A stretch of 64,000 nucleotides of DNA, taken from the NCBI GenBank assembly GCA_963920765.1, contig OY987242.1, positions 27,614,002-27,678,001 on the forward strand, written 5' to 3'. This DNA is from Ulota crispa (lineage: Eukaryota; Streptophyta; Bryopsida; Orthotrichales; Orthotrichaceae). The position numbers and the translations under genes are program-made. Shown here in pieces: positions 33,704-47,087 of the stretch (the first letter of the stretch is position 1; each line of letters starts with the position of its first letter). The notes beneath the pieces were generated by a model. It was not told where the DNA came from. It was given only the letters and a program-made list of their open reading frames with translations, and made no database searches.

Positions 33704-34907
33704 TTAACCCCTAAAGGACGAGGCAGCCCTTTGTAACTAGTACAATATGATGTATTTTTTTAATATTTGGAGTGCATCCACACCTTTATTACATTTGAGA
33801 TTAACAAAGAAGTTAGAGTATAGATTAATGTTGTTCTAGTGAGGTAGTCAAGATCCCAAATTAAAACTTTTTGTTGGTAGCAAATGCTGTACATACTATG
33901 TGTTATAGTAGCCTTGTCTTTTAACCCCTCATCGCCTAAGGGGATGATTTCCGTCCTTTAGCAATCCATCTTTGCTACTGCAATTGTTGTAACATTTGCA
34001 ATGATTGTCCAAATTTAGTAAAATTTGTTGGCAAAGTTGCGCATATAAGTCTAGTTTCTATGGATAAATTTTTACAAATCAATCTAATACATATTGAGTT
34101 TGTGGAAGCCATTCAAATTTCACAGGGTCAATTTGAGTTAACCACATTGCTTAGTGATGGTTGCAACTTTGGGGGCTTGTATCTTTTTCATCAAATGATA
34201 TTTTTCAATAAAATTTGTTGGGTTTTGTCCCCTTAAAGTCTTGTAATTGTGGTAGAATTTTCACGTCAATCCAAGTTTTCTTGAATGTTTGGGAGCAACT
34301 CAAAGTTCAAAATCCACACATTTTTGCAGTATAGTGAACTTTGGTGGCTTATAACTTCTTCATAGGAACTTTTTTTTCAATATTTGTTATTGGAAAAGTT
34401 GCGTATACTAGTCTAGTTCATTTACTTAAAATCTCATATCAATCCAAGAAGTCATGAGTGAATGAAAAGCATTTTAGTAGAGGGAGGTTTAGCCACAGAT
34501 GTGATTTTTTGCTACTTTTTTCACTGTTTTTTTACATTTCAAACAATTTTGCACACAAAATGAGTATATTGATTGATATTTTCTTTCACCAATGTGTTTG
34601 TATAGTGGTTTAAATCACTTGACATTTTATTATTTTTTCATTTGAGTAGGTTTAGGAATCAAATTTCACCTCCAAATGTGTTTTTACAAAAAATTCAACA
34701 TATTTTTTTAGCACTAAAACATTATAATCTTCCCACCTATGAGGTCAAATGATCCCAAATTTGATCCACATCATTTACAACATGCACACTACAAGATTGT
34801 ATGGTTGAGATTTTCATACTCCACTAGCATTGAGACTTACAACACTTGAACAGCAAGGATACCCTAAACCCTCTTTGAACCTTAAGCAATGAGGGGTTAA
34901 GGATTAA
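33704..34907. mobile_element. piggyBac-type MITE, family A copy 3, split by a nested element
   Basis: It starts TTAACCCCTAAAGGACGAGG and shares the family A interior (ATTTGAGATTAACAAAGAAG, CCCAAATTAAAACTTTTTG). Its right terminal repeat is interrupted at 33921 and resumes at 34901-34907 with GGATTAA after the inserted element. Confidence 0.7.
33921..34900. mobile_element. piggyBac-type MITE with CCCCTCATCGCC ends, nested in a family A copy
   Basis: Left end TTAACCCCTCATCGCCTAAGG in two parts (TTAACCCCTCAT, CGCCTAAGG); right end CCTTAAGCAATGAGGGGTTAA as its imperfect complement. 980 bp, no coding capacity. Flanked on both sides by TTAA belonging to the host element. Confidence 0.75.
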
Positions 34908-35467
34908 GCAATGATTGTCTCAATCCATAATCTAACACAATGTTGCATTCACTTATAATAATAAGGATTTTGAACAAGGAAGAAAAAGATTGCACACATT
35001 TAGAATGGAGTATTTCTTCAATAATATGTTATACCAAATCAATTTCTCAATTGGTCATTGTATTTCAAACTTTGCAAATAGTAGGTAAAAGTTGTTAACA
35101 TTCCTCTTTGTAAGATTGAAGCAACTTGATATGTAACACATAGTTCAATAGTAATATATTTCATATATTAAAGCATCCAAACAAAAAAGAATCAAACTCA
35201 AAAAGCCTCCAAATGTTAAAATGCTTGTTGTGAACAAATAACAAAAATTGCAAAATTTAATATTTTACATGCTTGCTAAGAAATTAATTGTAATTCTCTT
35301 TAATCACAGTAAGTAGTCGCTTTGCCTAATTTAATGAAGATTGGTTAGTTCTATTTTAGATGGAAATTTTGTTTTACTATAGTACAAGTTATTCCTAAAA
35401 CAAAACATCAAAATCCTCCTTTTGCATGCATAAGTTGTGAGGAAATTGGAGAGGACAACACTAGTTT

Positions 35468-35680
35468 GTGAGCGTAAAATGGTGAGCCTATGAACAATAA
35501 GTCAAGCTTTTGTGAGTAGGAACCAATTTTGAGCTCAAAATCAATGAAAAAACTAATAAAATAGGTTCTTCAAAAAATGAACGTTAATAATGCACAACTA
35601 TAAAGCCCTATGTACATGTTTATAGATGAGTTTTAATATTTTGACAAAAATCTAAGCTCACTGCTTACGACTCATATATC
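35468..35680. repeat. GTGAGC-flanked repeat, copy 2 of 3
   Basis: Starts GTGAGCGTAAAATGGTGAGC. The interior matches 11577-11778 (TTTTGAGCTCAAAATCAATG, AATGCACAACTATAAAG, TTTTAATATTTTGACAAAA). Confidence 0.6.
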
Positions 35681-35940
35681 CCTGCATTTAGTATTATCAA
35701 TCCCTATGACAAAAACCTCAATGTTAATCGTAGAGGAGATGGGCATTTCATTTTTGCCTTTGTTATAAAAAAAAAGATTGTAAAGGAATTAATTCAAATA
35801 TTGCACAAGCATTGATGTGACGCCTTAAATGAACCACAGTAGTAACCTCTTAAAAATTGGGCATTTTAATTCTAAAAGATGAATGAATACAAACAAATCC
35901 TTTCGCATACAAAAACTTGGTTTTTTCATCCATCCTCATG

Positions 35941-36174
35941 TTGACCCCTAAAGGATTGAGCGTGCCACTGCAACCAATACAATACGGGGTATTTTTCTTG
36001 TATTTGGAATGGATCCACATCTCTATTACATTTGAGATCAACAATAAAATTAGAGAATAGATCAAAGCGGTTTTAGTGAGCTATTTGAGATCCCAAATTA
36101 AAACTTCTTACTGGTAGCAAATACCAATTATACAACAGCATATATAGTATGCTCTATGGTCCTTTCAGGGTTAA
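35941..36174. mobile_element. piggyBac-type MITE, family A copy 4
   Basis: TTGACCCCTAAAGGATTGAG at the left, GGTCCTTTCAGGGTTAA at the right, 234 bp. Typical family A interior (GGGGTATTTTTCTTGTATTT). The left flank is TTGA, one base away from TTAA. Confidence 0.8.
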
Positions 36175-36885
36175 TATAAGATTCATGTATTGGTTTCCCA
36201 ACATTGCGTACGCAATTTTTCAAACTTATTAGGTATCATAAAATAAATATTACAAGCACCCCTACTAACTTCAATGTTTACTCCAAATGGAAATTTATCT
36301 TGAATATCGTACTTTGAGAATACTATCAATATTAATGGGTATTTACAATGGTATCTAATTTGTAAGTGTTTATGAAGAAATAAGGTGATGTTAATAACAA
36401 ACTGCTCATTAGATCCATATTTCAAAAGTCCAATGAATAATGTTATAACAATACATGTAGTTTTTCACGTCCATTCTGCTCATTGTACTGGTTATTGGAG
36501 AAATTCCAACTCCACAACTTCAAATTCTACTACCAATAGTTTTAAGACTTTAGCTCGTAGTGTGTGGTTAGATATGGTCATTGAAATCCCCTGGTCATTG
36601 AAAACCCCCTAGTAGTGTCTTATCATTATTGAAAACCCAAGATTTTTGTCCTTGTTATTGAAGTTGGATACGGCAATGTTAACCAACTAAAAAAGAGACA
36701 TATTAAAGTTAGGTTTAGTAAAGTAGTTAGGCATAAAAATACGGTTGTTGAAAGGATTGATAAAATAATTTTTGCAAAAGATGAACCAAAACTCTACATT
36801 TCAAATTAGGAGAATATGTTTCAAAAAACCATTATAATAAATAAACAAGCATTAATGATAAACCTCTAGTTTTTTAAGGAAAATT

Positions 36886-37187
36886 TTCATGGATGTTTTT
36901 GAAGTTTGCCATATTTACCTAGATACCCTTGCTTTTTCAGAAATTACAAAATTATCCTTGGTCCATAATTTTAGGCGTTTGTTAGATTGTGCATGTCACT
37001 TCTTTCTTCCTTGTATGCATGCTATTTCTGTTTTGTTCTGTTGTACTAATTTTAACATTGGTCATGAAAGAAGTAACATGCATAACGAAACAAACTCTTG
37101 AAAACTATGGACCAAGATTAATTTTGTAATTTCTGAAAAATCTGGGATATCAATGTAAATATGGCGATTTTCAGGGGTATCCATGAA
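36886..37187. mobile_element. Foldback element of about 300 bp with TTCATGGAT ends
   Basis: The left arm contains TTCATGGATGTTTTTGAAG and CAGAAATTACAAAATTA-CCTTGGTCCATA; the right arm is its complement, ending GGGGTATCCATGAA. Arms of about 105 bp, spacer of about 95 bp. The 70-codon frame across it is a by-product. Confidence 0.75.
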
Positions 37188-37274
37188 TCTATTTGTTTTT
37201 TTAATTATGCACATGGAGGCTTAAGTGTGTTTTGTTAAAGGCTTTGATGCATTTAAGAATTAACTTCTGAGTAT

Positions 37275-38355
37275 TTAACACTTTAAGGACCGTGGTTGAT
37301 TTGGGGGGTGGGCATCCTTTGTATGACCATTTGGGGGAAATTTACAAACTTTTGAATACAAATGCCTACGACAGATTTGACCGTACAAATGGAAGTTTCT
37401 TGCAAGGTTTAGTGTTATGTATCATGCATTATGCTCACTCTTTAGTTGTTATGGCCATCCTTTTGCATTTATTGGTGTATTTTTAGTCGGTACTCTTTTA
37501 GTTTTTTCAACTGTCTAGCCACATGCCACCTCAAATTGGCCTGATTATTGTTTTAAACTCTTCACTGTCCAATTCCCCATACCCATCCCCTTTGCCACGT
37601 CATCAAATTCCTTGATATGCTCTCTCTACAAACTAAAAAGAGTCAAAACCGACCACAAACAGGTCAACCGGTCCTTAACCCCTAAGCGCCCCACGTCCCC
37701 AAAACCAGCCTTTTAGAATTGTTCAAATGGGTCCCTTGTTCCCATTCTTGCGCATTGATTTTAGGGAATTGTAGTATGTTCTCAGGCTGTATGAGGGGGA
37801 TGGGATGTACTCGGGCAATTGTGGTCTTATTGGTGGCATAATTAGTGGGAGCCGTGCAAATATGGGTCTAATATGAAAATCTTAGTTATTCACGAAGAAA
37901 ATGTTTGTTGCTTCTGTTCACGCTGTCAAGTCATTGCACTCTTTGGCAAGCATGTTAGCTTAGTTCAAGGATAGATTTGTCCACTAGGAGAAGGTCAAAA
38001 TTCAATAAGAATTTGTAGGAGCAGAGTACACCTACCTAGCATGCTATTGTCAAAATTTCATTGAATTTGAACAAGTCCACCTCAGCAAACCAAGGAGCAA
38101 AACAAAAAAGTGTCCCACAAATTGACCCAAACCAAAATGTTCAATGGCGGTTTGACTAATATAATCTCTCCATCGCACCGTTAAGTATTCACAAAAATTT
38201 CAAAGGACCCTTGTGTAGTAATTGATTACCCAATTCAACGATCAACTACACCCATTCTCAAAAACAAATCTAGAAAGGGGAAAAAACTGCGCCCATGTCC
38301 CATGCGACACTATTTCACGAAACATGGTTTGGGCGCTTAGGGGTTAAAGGGTTAA
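37275..38355. mobile_element. piggyBac-type element H, split by a nested element
   Basis: Left end TTAACACTTTAAGGACCGTGG in two parts (TTAACACTTTAAGG, ACCGTGG). The right end is CAACCGGTCC-TTAA, interrupted at 37675, then AGGGTTAA at 38348-38355. Net length without the insertion about 410 bp. Confidence 0.65.
37675..38347. mobile_element. piggyBac-type MITE with CCCCTAAGCGCCC ends, nested in element H
   Basis: Left end TTAACCCCTAAGCGCCCCA, right end GGGCGCTTAGGGGTTAA. 673 bp, no coding capacity, TTAA on both sides. Confidence 0.8.
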
Positions 38356-41300
38356 GCTAGAACCAGCTAGAAGTTTTCATTAATAATAGTTGTCAAAAAT
38401 TAACTTTATTGTCAAACAAATATATTTATGATTTTATACTTTTCCATTGGTACATTTTGATACATTTCTTATAGCTCCTTTGTTTCATTCTGAAAAGGTT
38501 CTTAAATGATTTTAAAATTGACTTCTATAAACAAGATCATATTCATTGGAAGTACACATGATACCATAATGCTCATGGTCCAAAACCTTGCAAAGGACAT
38601 TGGCAATCACCAACCCTCTTATAAGATAGGCCTTTTGTGTCATAAATGTATTTGCAAATGTTAGCAACTTCAAAGGTTTTGCCGCCTTTCTTCCATAATA
38701 AAAGAAATTGGCATCAATAGAAGCAATAGATCTTGAAATCTAAATATTCTACCATAGTTGATATCAAATTTTTCTTTTTTGATATAGTAAAAAAGTCAAC
38801 AATCAAATTTTTTTTATAAAATTTGGAAATCTTGCAAAAAACTGTTGGCAACAATATACCATCTACTTGCTAGTTTTGATAGATTGTGTTGAAGAGATTG
38901 GTGGTTGCCAATATTTTTTGTTTGTTGCAATGGTTGAAAATCAATTCTCATTGCACGTGCAAGGGTACAAAATAAGTAACCACTTTTTAGTTAAAGAAAT
39001 TTTTATGCTTATTTTTTTTGTAAAAAGAAATTGTAGTGGTGGCTATGTGTCTTTTTTGTTTTTTTGTTATTTTTTCTAACTACCGGTATGGCCAAGATGA
39101 CTATGAAAGTTATGGCTATCAAGGGGAAGATATGGATAGTCTGATATGTCATTTGTCTTGTCAGTGACATCTTCCGAAGTGGGTTTGTTTTTCCCTTCCC
39201 TTCTTTTAATAAAAGGTTATTTGGGTCAAGGTTCTTTCTTCTAGCCAAAAAAAATCTTGCACAAATTGTACCTCGTACCTCAATTTGACATTGGGTATCA
39301 TAACATCAAAAGAATTGGGAGCAAAATGGATGAAATTGTCAAATCCCTCCCCAAGCAAATATCAAGTTTGCCAAATTATGAATGAAACTAATTAATATTA
39401 GTAAAATTTATGGATGAGTGTGCACATTTTATCAATCCTATTCAATTCTATCTACTTTTTTTCTGTACTTCCTTGCATTGTTGGATGCATATTGTTGTTT
39501 ATACAAAATAACAAGAAAAGAACCTTGCCAAAGGCCTTTTGATTTTCCTTGAATAATTTGTTAGTCTAGTTGGGGTCCCAACATCTTTTGGTTCATTTTG
39601 GCCTTTTGAATTGGGAGAACACTAAATCTCAAGGTGGACTTAATGACTTGTTTGTGGGGCTAGGAGGTGTCAAAGCTTTCTTTTTTCAAATGCCACAAAA
39701 TGTAAGAGACTAAAACTTTACCATTAGAAATTGAAGTTGAGAATTTTGAACTCACATTTGTATTTTAGAGACCCTATTTTAGTTAAGGAACCTTGAAAGG
39801 GAATAAAAAATGATTCCAAATTAGGGGCAAATTCTTACTTTTATCTTTGTTGATAAAATAGCAAAAACCATTTACATTAGCACAGACAAGGTGTTAAAGT
39901 TAGTAGGCCTAAAATAAGATGTAACAAAATCCTTTAAATTGTGCTTTTTTACACAACAAAAATGGTTCCTCTAGAGGTGTATCTTTGCAAAATTGCTTAG
40001 GGTTTCATTATTTAAACCTTGGTCTTTGTTTTGCAAATGCACTCATGTTTGGTGTAATGTTAGCAAGTTGAAATGTGCAAACATCTTGTTTAGTTGTTAA
40101 GTGGAGGTAGACAAATCAACAAGTTAAAAAAAACACAAAAATCAATTCATGTCTACATTAGTTTTATTCTCACCAGACAAGTTTGTCGAGGAAAAATCTC
40201 CATTTGACAAACATTAGCTGGAAGGAATCATATCCATGCCTAATCTAAAGTAAAGTTGAAGGAATGGTTGAATATCAATTTTTCCATAACATATGACAAA
40301 CTTTGTTGTATTCTATCATGTTTGGTCTGATTTTGTTAAAATGTGATTTTAGTAAGTTGGAAACCTACAAAGTTGACTAAGTTTCATTCACATCAAATTA
40401 AATAGAAGGACCCTTGCCTACGCTAATACAACTAAGGACAACTTTACACTACAAAAGAAGGCTAGTTTCTAGCATGTAATAGTCCCATTTGCAAACATCC
40501 ACGGAGAGTGCACTATACATGATGCTTGTGGGTAACGTGCCTTCAAGCCCTTATAAGATGGGGGCTATGTAGGTAAAAAAATTAATTTCTATATGGTTAT
40601 ATTTACCTAAATTTTTAAATTTTGACATTTTCATGTACCCTAGGCTTCATTTGAATTAAATTCTTGTGATATTTTTGTATACCCTATGTTCATTATAAAT
40701 ACACAATGACATAAACAAAATCACACACATGTAACCACAGACCAAACACTTCAAAACATAAATTTTAACCAATCACATAATACTTCAAATAAAAACTTGA
40801 GAGAAAACAGAAAGCATGGAAAAGCATATAATATACCTAAAAGCATATTTGTGAATTCAATATAGGATGAAAGAAAAAGTAGTGAAACCCATTCCACTTC
40901 AACCACAAACCCCTTCTAAGTTGAGCATGCAGAGAAATCAAAGAAAGTGTGGGAAATGAACCCACACGTAAAGGTAGTGTTGCACCTGAACTCTTACAAA
41001 GTCCAAAAACCGAGTGTGAACAAAAATAACTATTGAAGAATCTAAGATAAACCGTGCAATAAAAACCACAAAACATGCAAGCATGCGAGCAAGAGTTGCT
41101 AAAGCTCAACCCAACCCTCAAACCCCACACTAACCCGGCCTTAAGCCCAGGCCACAAGCCCGTAAATGAACAACAATGGAAGCTTCATCCAAATGTCTAA
41201 TCATGTATCATTACCTATACATAATTTATTAATCCTACAACTCTAAGCTAGTGCTGAATAACATTGGATACTTAGACATGGATCAAACATGGGATACTTT

Positions 41301-41911
41301 GTCATACTCAAAACATGGGATACTTAGCTAACCATCAAATAATTAAAATGTATCCAATAAAGATGTAAATTTAGTTTTTTTTATATTGGCAAGGCTATTG
41401 TGCAATTAAAAAAATTATAATTCTCATTATTATACCCTACCCTTCATTATTTATAAAGAGCTCACACCCATTTCAATGATGCTTATTATTTATAAAGCCA
41501 TGTCAAAAATTTAGGACCAAGGCAATTATAATAACCCTTCATTCGATTGCACGTGTACAATAAAAAAAAAAGGGAGTGCACTCCCCGTGCAAACATCTCA
41601 TTGATTAATTCTCTAAAAGTGTACTCAAAGAATTTACACTAAGAATCAAGGCCAAACCCTTAAAACACATTTTGATACTAGAAAGATAACATCTAATTTG
41701 GCCCCAACTTTATAAATTGGATCTTGTCAATTATTGGACTTGGGGCCATTGATAGATTTTATTGAAATATGATTATTTGAACAATTTTTTTTTGAAATAG
41801 TCAACATAGTAAGATCTAATAGAAGTATCAACCACTCTCCCTGGTCTCTTTACTTATCCCTTTTCTACTAAAATTTTCAGATTTTGCTCCAATGACCTCA
41901 ATTTTTTGGCC
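38356..41911. other. AT-rich intergenic DNA, nothing recognised
   Basis: About 3.5 kb with no supportable gene, RNA or element termini. The longest frame (106 codons, minus strand, 41157-40837) is Phe/Cys-rich and shows no family signature. Confidence 0.4.
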
Positions 41912-42850
41912 TTAACCCCTAAAGGACCAACTATCCCCTTGGGGTACAAATGGACCTCAGGCATGTACCTATGACTAAACTAGTTATTATAAATTTTGAA
42001 AATTTTTGAGGTTGGTGGGGAATTCAAAGATGTATGTGTACATCTAATTTTTTCTTCATTCTGACATTTATTGCAAAAGTTATGCATGAAGTTCTGAAAA
42101 ATAGGGAGGGCAGGCAATCCGGGCAGCCCAAAAAACTTCTTTAAAAATTGCATATAAAAAATTAAAAATCTGAAATTGATTCTTTAAATTTTTATATATG
42201 TGGAAAGCTTTAAATCATTCAATTCTGATTGATGAGTGAGAAGTTTTTAGTTTGCAAGCAAGTATGGAACTCCCAAACCTCCAATCTTTTTGCCACTTGT
42301 TAAATTTGGTGCTCTAATTTTTTTTTTTGACTTTTTCTTTTCCAAGTTTTAGTAGACAAAGATTCCTTAGTTTTGATCATTCAGATCAAAGTAATTCATA
42401 TTTCTCAATTTTACATATATCCTCCAATCTTGCTTAGTGTATATGCAAATTTCATGGCTTTACAACATTGCAATATTTTACAAAGTATGATCCCCACCTC
42501 CAATTCATTTCAAAATTCTCCCACACATACCTAACTTGGTCTTCAACATGGAAAAAATAAACCTCAATTTTGCATAGAGCAACTTTTTTGATATTGGAGC
42601 AATCAAAGGCATCTGAAAATTTTGGGCAGCAGGGAAAAAAACTTTTTTTTGCACTTTGGATGTCAATATCTCACTCCTCAACATCTAGAATGAGCTGATT
42701 TTTTTCTACAAGTACCTCCCGTAATCTAGGGCAAGATTCTATGGATGAATTTTTTAAAAACTTTTTTTTCTACCTTTGTACTCATTCTCCAAAAAGTGGC
42801 AATTTTCAGTGATTTTCACATAAAAATGGGCTTTGTCCTTTAGGGGTTAA
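41912..42850. mobile_element. piggyBac-type MITE, family C copy 3
   Basis: TTAACCCCTAAAGGACCAAC at the left, GTCCTTTAGGGGTTAA at the right. Collinear with the 19267 copy over its whole length (GGGGAATTCAAAGATGTATG, CTTCATTCTGACATTTATTG, CTCCCACACATACCTAACTT). 939 bp. Confidence 0.85.
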
Positions 42851-43149
42851 GGTCATAGCACACAAGAGGATTGGCCCCTGTTACATTCATATGAAAATGG
42901 GCGCTTGGAGTTGTCATTGAGCATTTTGGCTGAAATTTTTTTTAAAACAACTCCAAGTTTTCATGCCCTTGACTCCTTGAATAAAGCAGCCCTAAGCAAT
43001 AAGAAGGACTTTGTGAACATTTAACCCTTCAACGCCCCTGTAGCGTTTTTTTTTGCCGTGAGCATTTCCTTAGGAGCTTCTAGTGCTCTTGGATTTTTGA
43101 TTCAGCAGTCAATGTTCACATATGACTTTTGTGATTTCAAACAAGGATT

Positions 43150-45000
43150 GCAACGGTTAAAAAATCTGCACCTATGCTGACGTGGATCAATTGCAAATGG
43201 TGTTGGATTGATGCCTGGCCAATTTCTGGACATGTCAGTTGGGCCAAATGTCCTGATTGTTACCGGCCATCGCCGGTGGATAGTCGTTGGCGACCTTGGG
43301 AGGAGGAATCCGAGGCGAGTACTCTTCCTTGGTGCAAAGCATCTAATGCGCCCAGGACCGCAAGAAGGCTCTTTTGCTGTATTGATTCTTTCCACGCCTC
43401 AATCGCAATGACTTCTTGTTGTGAAATGGATGTCATGGCGTAGTGGCTAGAGAGATTTGGCGGCTGGAAAAGGTGGTTTATGCTACACTTATTCGTTGGG
43501 AGGGGTGGCAGTTGCACGGCGTGATGCGTTTGGGAGAATGAAGAGCACAGTCTCTTTAGTTTTAGGTAATCATCAATGGGTTCTACTCTGTTCTGTCGTT
43601 TCAGGCACGATAACACTTGCTGCGGGTTACCGCCAAAGCAGGGGTTGCTCCACTAGCTAGTGTGAGAGTTCAAGTTGGCAGCGCATTTGAGTCCACAATT
43701 GGGAGGAGAAAAGAATGGCAAGTGCGGTGGATAAAGGTTGTGCAACCGCTAAGGAGGTTTGCATCATCCAGCAGACCTTCAACTTTTGGGCTTTGAGCAA
43801 GGGTTTGGGAGCACAGGTTGCACATTCAATTGTCAATTGCTTAGACGAGTCATTTCTTCTATCTTTGCCGCAACTTGCAAGCAACCATTACTGGCCAACA
43901 AACTCATCTACGCATAATTGGAGGTACTTATTCTACCAGCAGGCAATGCAATTTGTTGGGTAGACAAGGAGGGGTCTCAGAGGGCAAAGAGGGCGGGATT
44001 CTTGCTGAGGTCAACACGTTCCTTTGAGAGAAGTTGTGGCCGGTTTGCGAGGATGAGCCAGTTAAAGGACGCAATGAGAGTTCAAGCAACAATGCCTTTG
44101 TGTTAGCTCCCGGTATTTCAAGGGGTCGGGTCACAAGGCCCCTCCATGCTGCAAGAGAAGCAAGCCAAGCTACAACATACCTCATGAACGACGAGATGTC
44201 GCTAGCAGACAATTCACGCGGAAACCACGCCATTGTTGTCCCCTCCCTTACCAAAGCCAACATCTCCACGCTGCTGCTAGGAAATTGGGAGGGTCTGCCA
44301 TTGGATACGGTCAATCTAGAGCGCCATCGGAGTGAAACAATTGTTTGGAGGCCAGGACAGGTCGAGGGAAGGGAAGGCAAGCATAAAACCCTTCCCTTGG
44401 GAAATCATCCATGGGCCAAGAAGTGTAAATTGAGGAAGAGCCAGCACAATTGCCGGAGCCTACAAACACGCGTAGGATAATGCAAACCAGAGGCAAAGGT
44501 CATTGCATTCCCTCCGACACGCCCCCGCCTGACTAGGTGGCGCCCATGATTTTTCTAGCTGACCACACACTGCCGAGATTGTGCAAGCGCCGCGCGCTTT
44601 GGCCACCTCCACCTCCGAGTCCCATTCAGCATGCCACTCCAACATGGTCTAATTCATCACCCATTGCCTCAGAAATCCATGTGGGGAGGCAAGCACGACA
44701 AGGCCCCGGCCCTGCATCTCCGCGTTGGGGTCCAAAGACAAGATTGGCTGCACGTCGGCGATTATGTCCCGCGGTGTCAACATCGGAGGGAGTGCAACAT
44801 TCAACGCTGGACGGACGTCTGGAAGAAAACCGCCCTTGCAAACCCGTTGCTTGCAACCTCCCCGGTGCTAGCAATGCAAGACTTGTTTAGGCATGGCTCA
44901 AATGTCGTCAACCTAGTTGACAATGCGCCCAAGGAAGGTACATTCCACACACAATCTCACAACAAAGCGGCCACAACCCAAGAAGGGGGGCTGTAATATC
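43150..45000. other. Left interior of the piggyBac element, no assignable gene
   Basis: GC-rich, with overlapping frames of 60-150 codons on both strands (for example 44034-44480 plus and 44380-43928 minus). None shows a recognised domain and they overlap each other heavily. The plus-strand frame 44631-44996 is in the same frame as the transposase downstream and may be its decayed N-terminal extension. Confidence 0.4.
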
Positions 45001-45206
45001 TTGTTCGTTGAATTCCTCAAGGGCAGAATGTTCCTGCAAGTTGAATTCTCCTAGAACATGTCTGGGTTGGGCTTTGCTTACTTGGATTTGACCCTGGCTA
45101 GTGGGGTGGCCTCTAGAATTTTCTGGGAGATGTGCACCAGGGCTGAACGGAGGATGAGGTCTATTGGTATGGTGTTGAGTTTGGGGGAGGAATAGGGTGG
45201 AGGAAG

Positions 45207-47087
45207 GTGGCCGTGAGCAACTATCAAATGATGGACTGGAGGGAAGAACCTGCCTTCTCGTATACACGCTTGGGGTTGTGTACACCTCCACGTAGGGGGA
45301 GAAGCAAACCGCATGATGGGAGTGTAGTTGCTTTCCAACTGCAGGCTCCTTCCAAGGACATCGTCTCCATCGCAAACAATACCGAGCAGTACACGACGGA
45401 GATGAACATTGGATTGGCAGAGCCTTAAAGTCACGGCGCGCTCAACGACATGCCTCTGCTCAGCCATTTGGCCGGCTTCACTAAAGACTCCAAAGACCCA
45501 GATTGGATGGCTAAGTTCCGCAATTTCACTGGTACATTATCCAATGACGCAAATTCCAACTGGGAGCTTGCAAATGACCAGTCCATTAGGTTGTCGCAAG
45601 CAAAGAGTTTAGAAAATGAAAGGTACATGGACTTTACACAGGCCGAGGAGGGAAATCTGCAGCTAGTAGGAACGGTGAGGGAGAGATATTCCGATGCACA
45701 CTGGGGCCAGCATTTGCCGTCCTTGCTCGGGGATTGTCTTTTATTTACAGGTCTCACTCCCGGACCCACGGAACAATTTAGGCGTAGAAAAGAAAATGAA
45801 CAGTATTTCTTTGACCTATTTTGCCCCCCGCCCACCATTGCTCAAATGGTGAGAGAGACCAATAGGTATGCTCGTTAGTGCATGACCAAGTACGAGTCAC
45901 CGTACACTAACGGGGGGCCCAAGTGGTTTGACGTCACTCCTGCCGAGTTCAAAACATGGTTAGGAATAGTGATTTTGATGGGATTGAAAGTCAGCCCAAC
46001 CGTGAGGGACTACTAGAAGAAATCTACATTTTGGCATTGTCTGATTATTTCTGCAGTGATGAGACAAGATCAATTTGAGTGCATCTTGAGGTGTCTACAC
46101 TGCGTAGACAATACGATGTTAGAAACTAATAAACTAGCTACTAGATATGACAAAATAGCAAAAGTGCGTTGGATGATTACCAATTTTGTGAGCAGGTCTC
46201 AAGGTTTGTGGAACCCAGAGAAGTACGTCACGGTTGACAAAATAATGATTGCTTATAGAGGTCATTTTAGCCCAATTTGTCAATATATGAAGGCGAAACC
46301 AACTAAGTATGGTCTGAAGGTCTGGTGTCTTGTCTCAAACCCTAGCCGATACATATATAACCTATAAGTATATTTGGGCAGCAATGGCAAGCCAGACCAC
46401 AGCCAAGGTGCCCGGGTAGTGAATCAGCTAGTGCGGGGTATGTCACATAAAGGTCATTGCGTAGTTGTAGAAATTTTTTTTATGTCCCTTAAACTTTTTG
46501 ATCAAGTCTTGGCGAGAGGTATCTAGGCCACTAGTACTATGAATGGTGGCAGGATCGGTGTTCCATCTATCTTGCTAGGGTTCAAGTGAGGAGAACACAA
46601 GCAAGGGACTCTCTTCTAGCAGATGCACATCAATTAGCAGATGGCTGCGACGACATGGTATGATGCAAAGCCGGTTACTTTTTTAAGCACCTCTTTGGAT
46701 CCAATCAGAGAGGATGGTTTTGCACAGCAATGGATTGGCGGTAGCCGAGAGCCCATTCCCACCACGCCATAGCAGCAAGAATATCAGAAGTATATGCGCG
46801 GTGTCAATCTCATAGATCAGATGCAAAGAGATTATACGGTCCAATTTTGGTCACATAAATGGTGGCACAAACTTTGGTTTTTTGTTCTCAATTCTTCATT
46901 GCAAAATTCTTGGGTGCTTTATTGTAAGCATATGGCCGCTCGGAAGGAAATGGCGCTGGGACAAAAGGTATTCCATGTGGCCGTTGCGATGGCTCTTGTT
47001 GAACTGCAGTGGCCACTACCAAAGACAAGTTCTACATTGGCTAAGCATCCTGACGCCATTCATTGTAGCGTAAGGTATAAGGGCTGA
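45207..47087 (+). pseudogene. piggyBac-type transposase, one continuous frame broken by nonsense codons
   Basis: A single frame runs through 45207-47087. Fragments, in order: PDWMAKFRNFTGT; KWFDVTPAEFKTWLGIVILMG; RQDQFECILRCLHCVDN; KYVTVDKIMIAYRGHFSP; YMKAKPTKYGLKVWCL; VYLGSNGKPDHSQGARVVNQL; GHCVVVEIFFMSLKLFDQVL; MRGVNLIDQMQRDYTV. This is the order of the DDE_Tnp_1_7 (piggyBac) domain. The first catalytic Asp is kept (VDKIMIAYRG). The second position reads Glu (VVEIFF) and the third Asn (GVNLIDQ), so it is catalytically dead. In-frame stops are at 45426, 45876, 46014, 46365, 46524, 46587, 46617, 46635 and 46770. I saw no frameshift. The original start is upstream and uncertain. Confidence 0.85.

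Noticed and set aside
43174-45000. Possible cargo genes in the left part of the piggyBac element
   Set aside because: Frames overlap on both strands, none exceeds about 150 codons and no domain is recognisable.
45207-47087. Stop codons in the transposase read as recoded sense codons
   Set aside because: TAA, TAG and TGA all occur, catalytic residues are also lost, and neighbouring genes use normal stops; decay is the simpler explanation.
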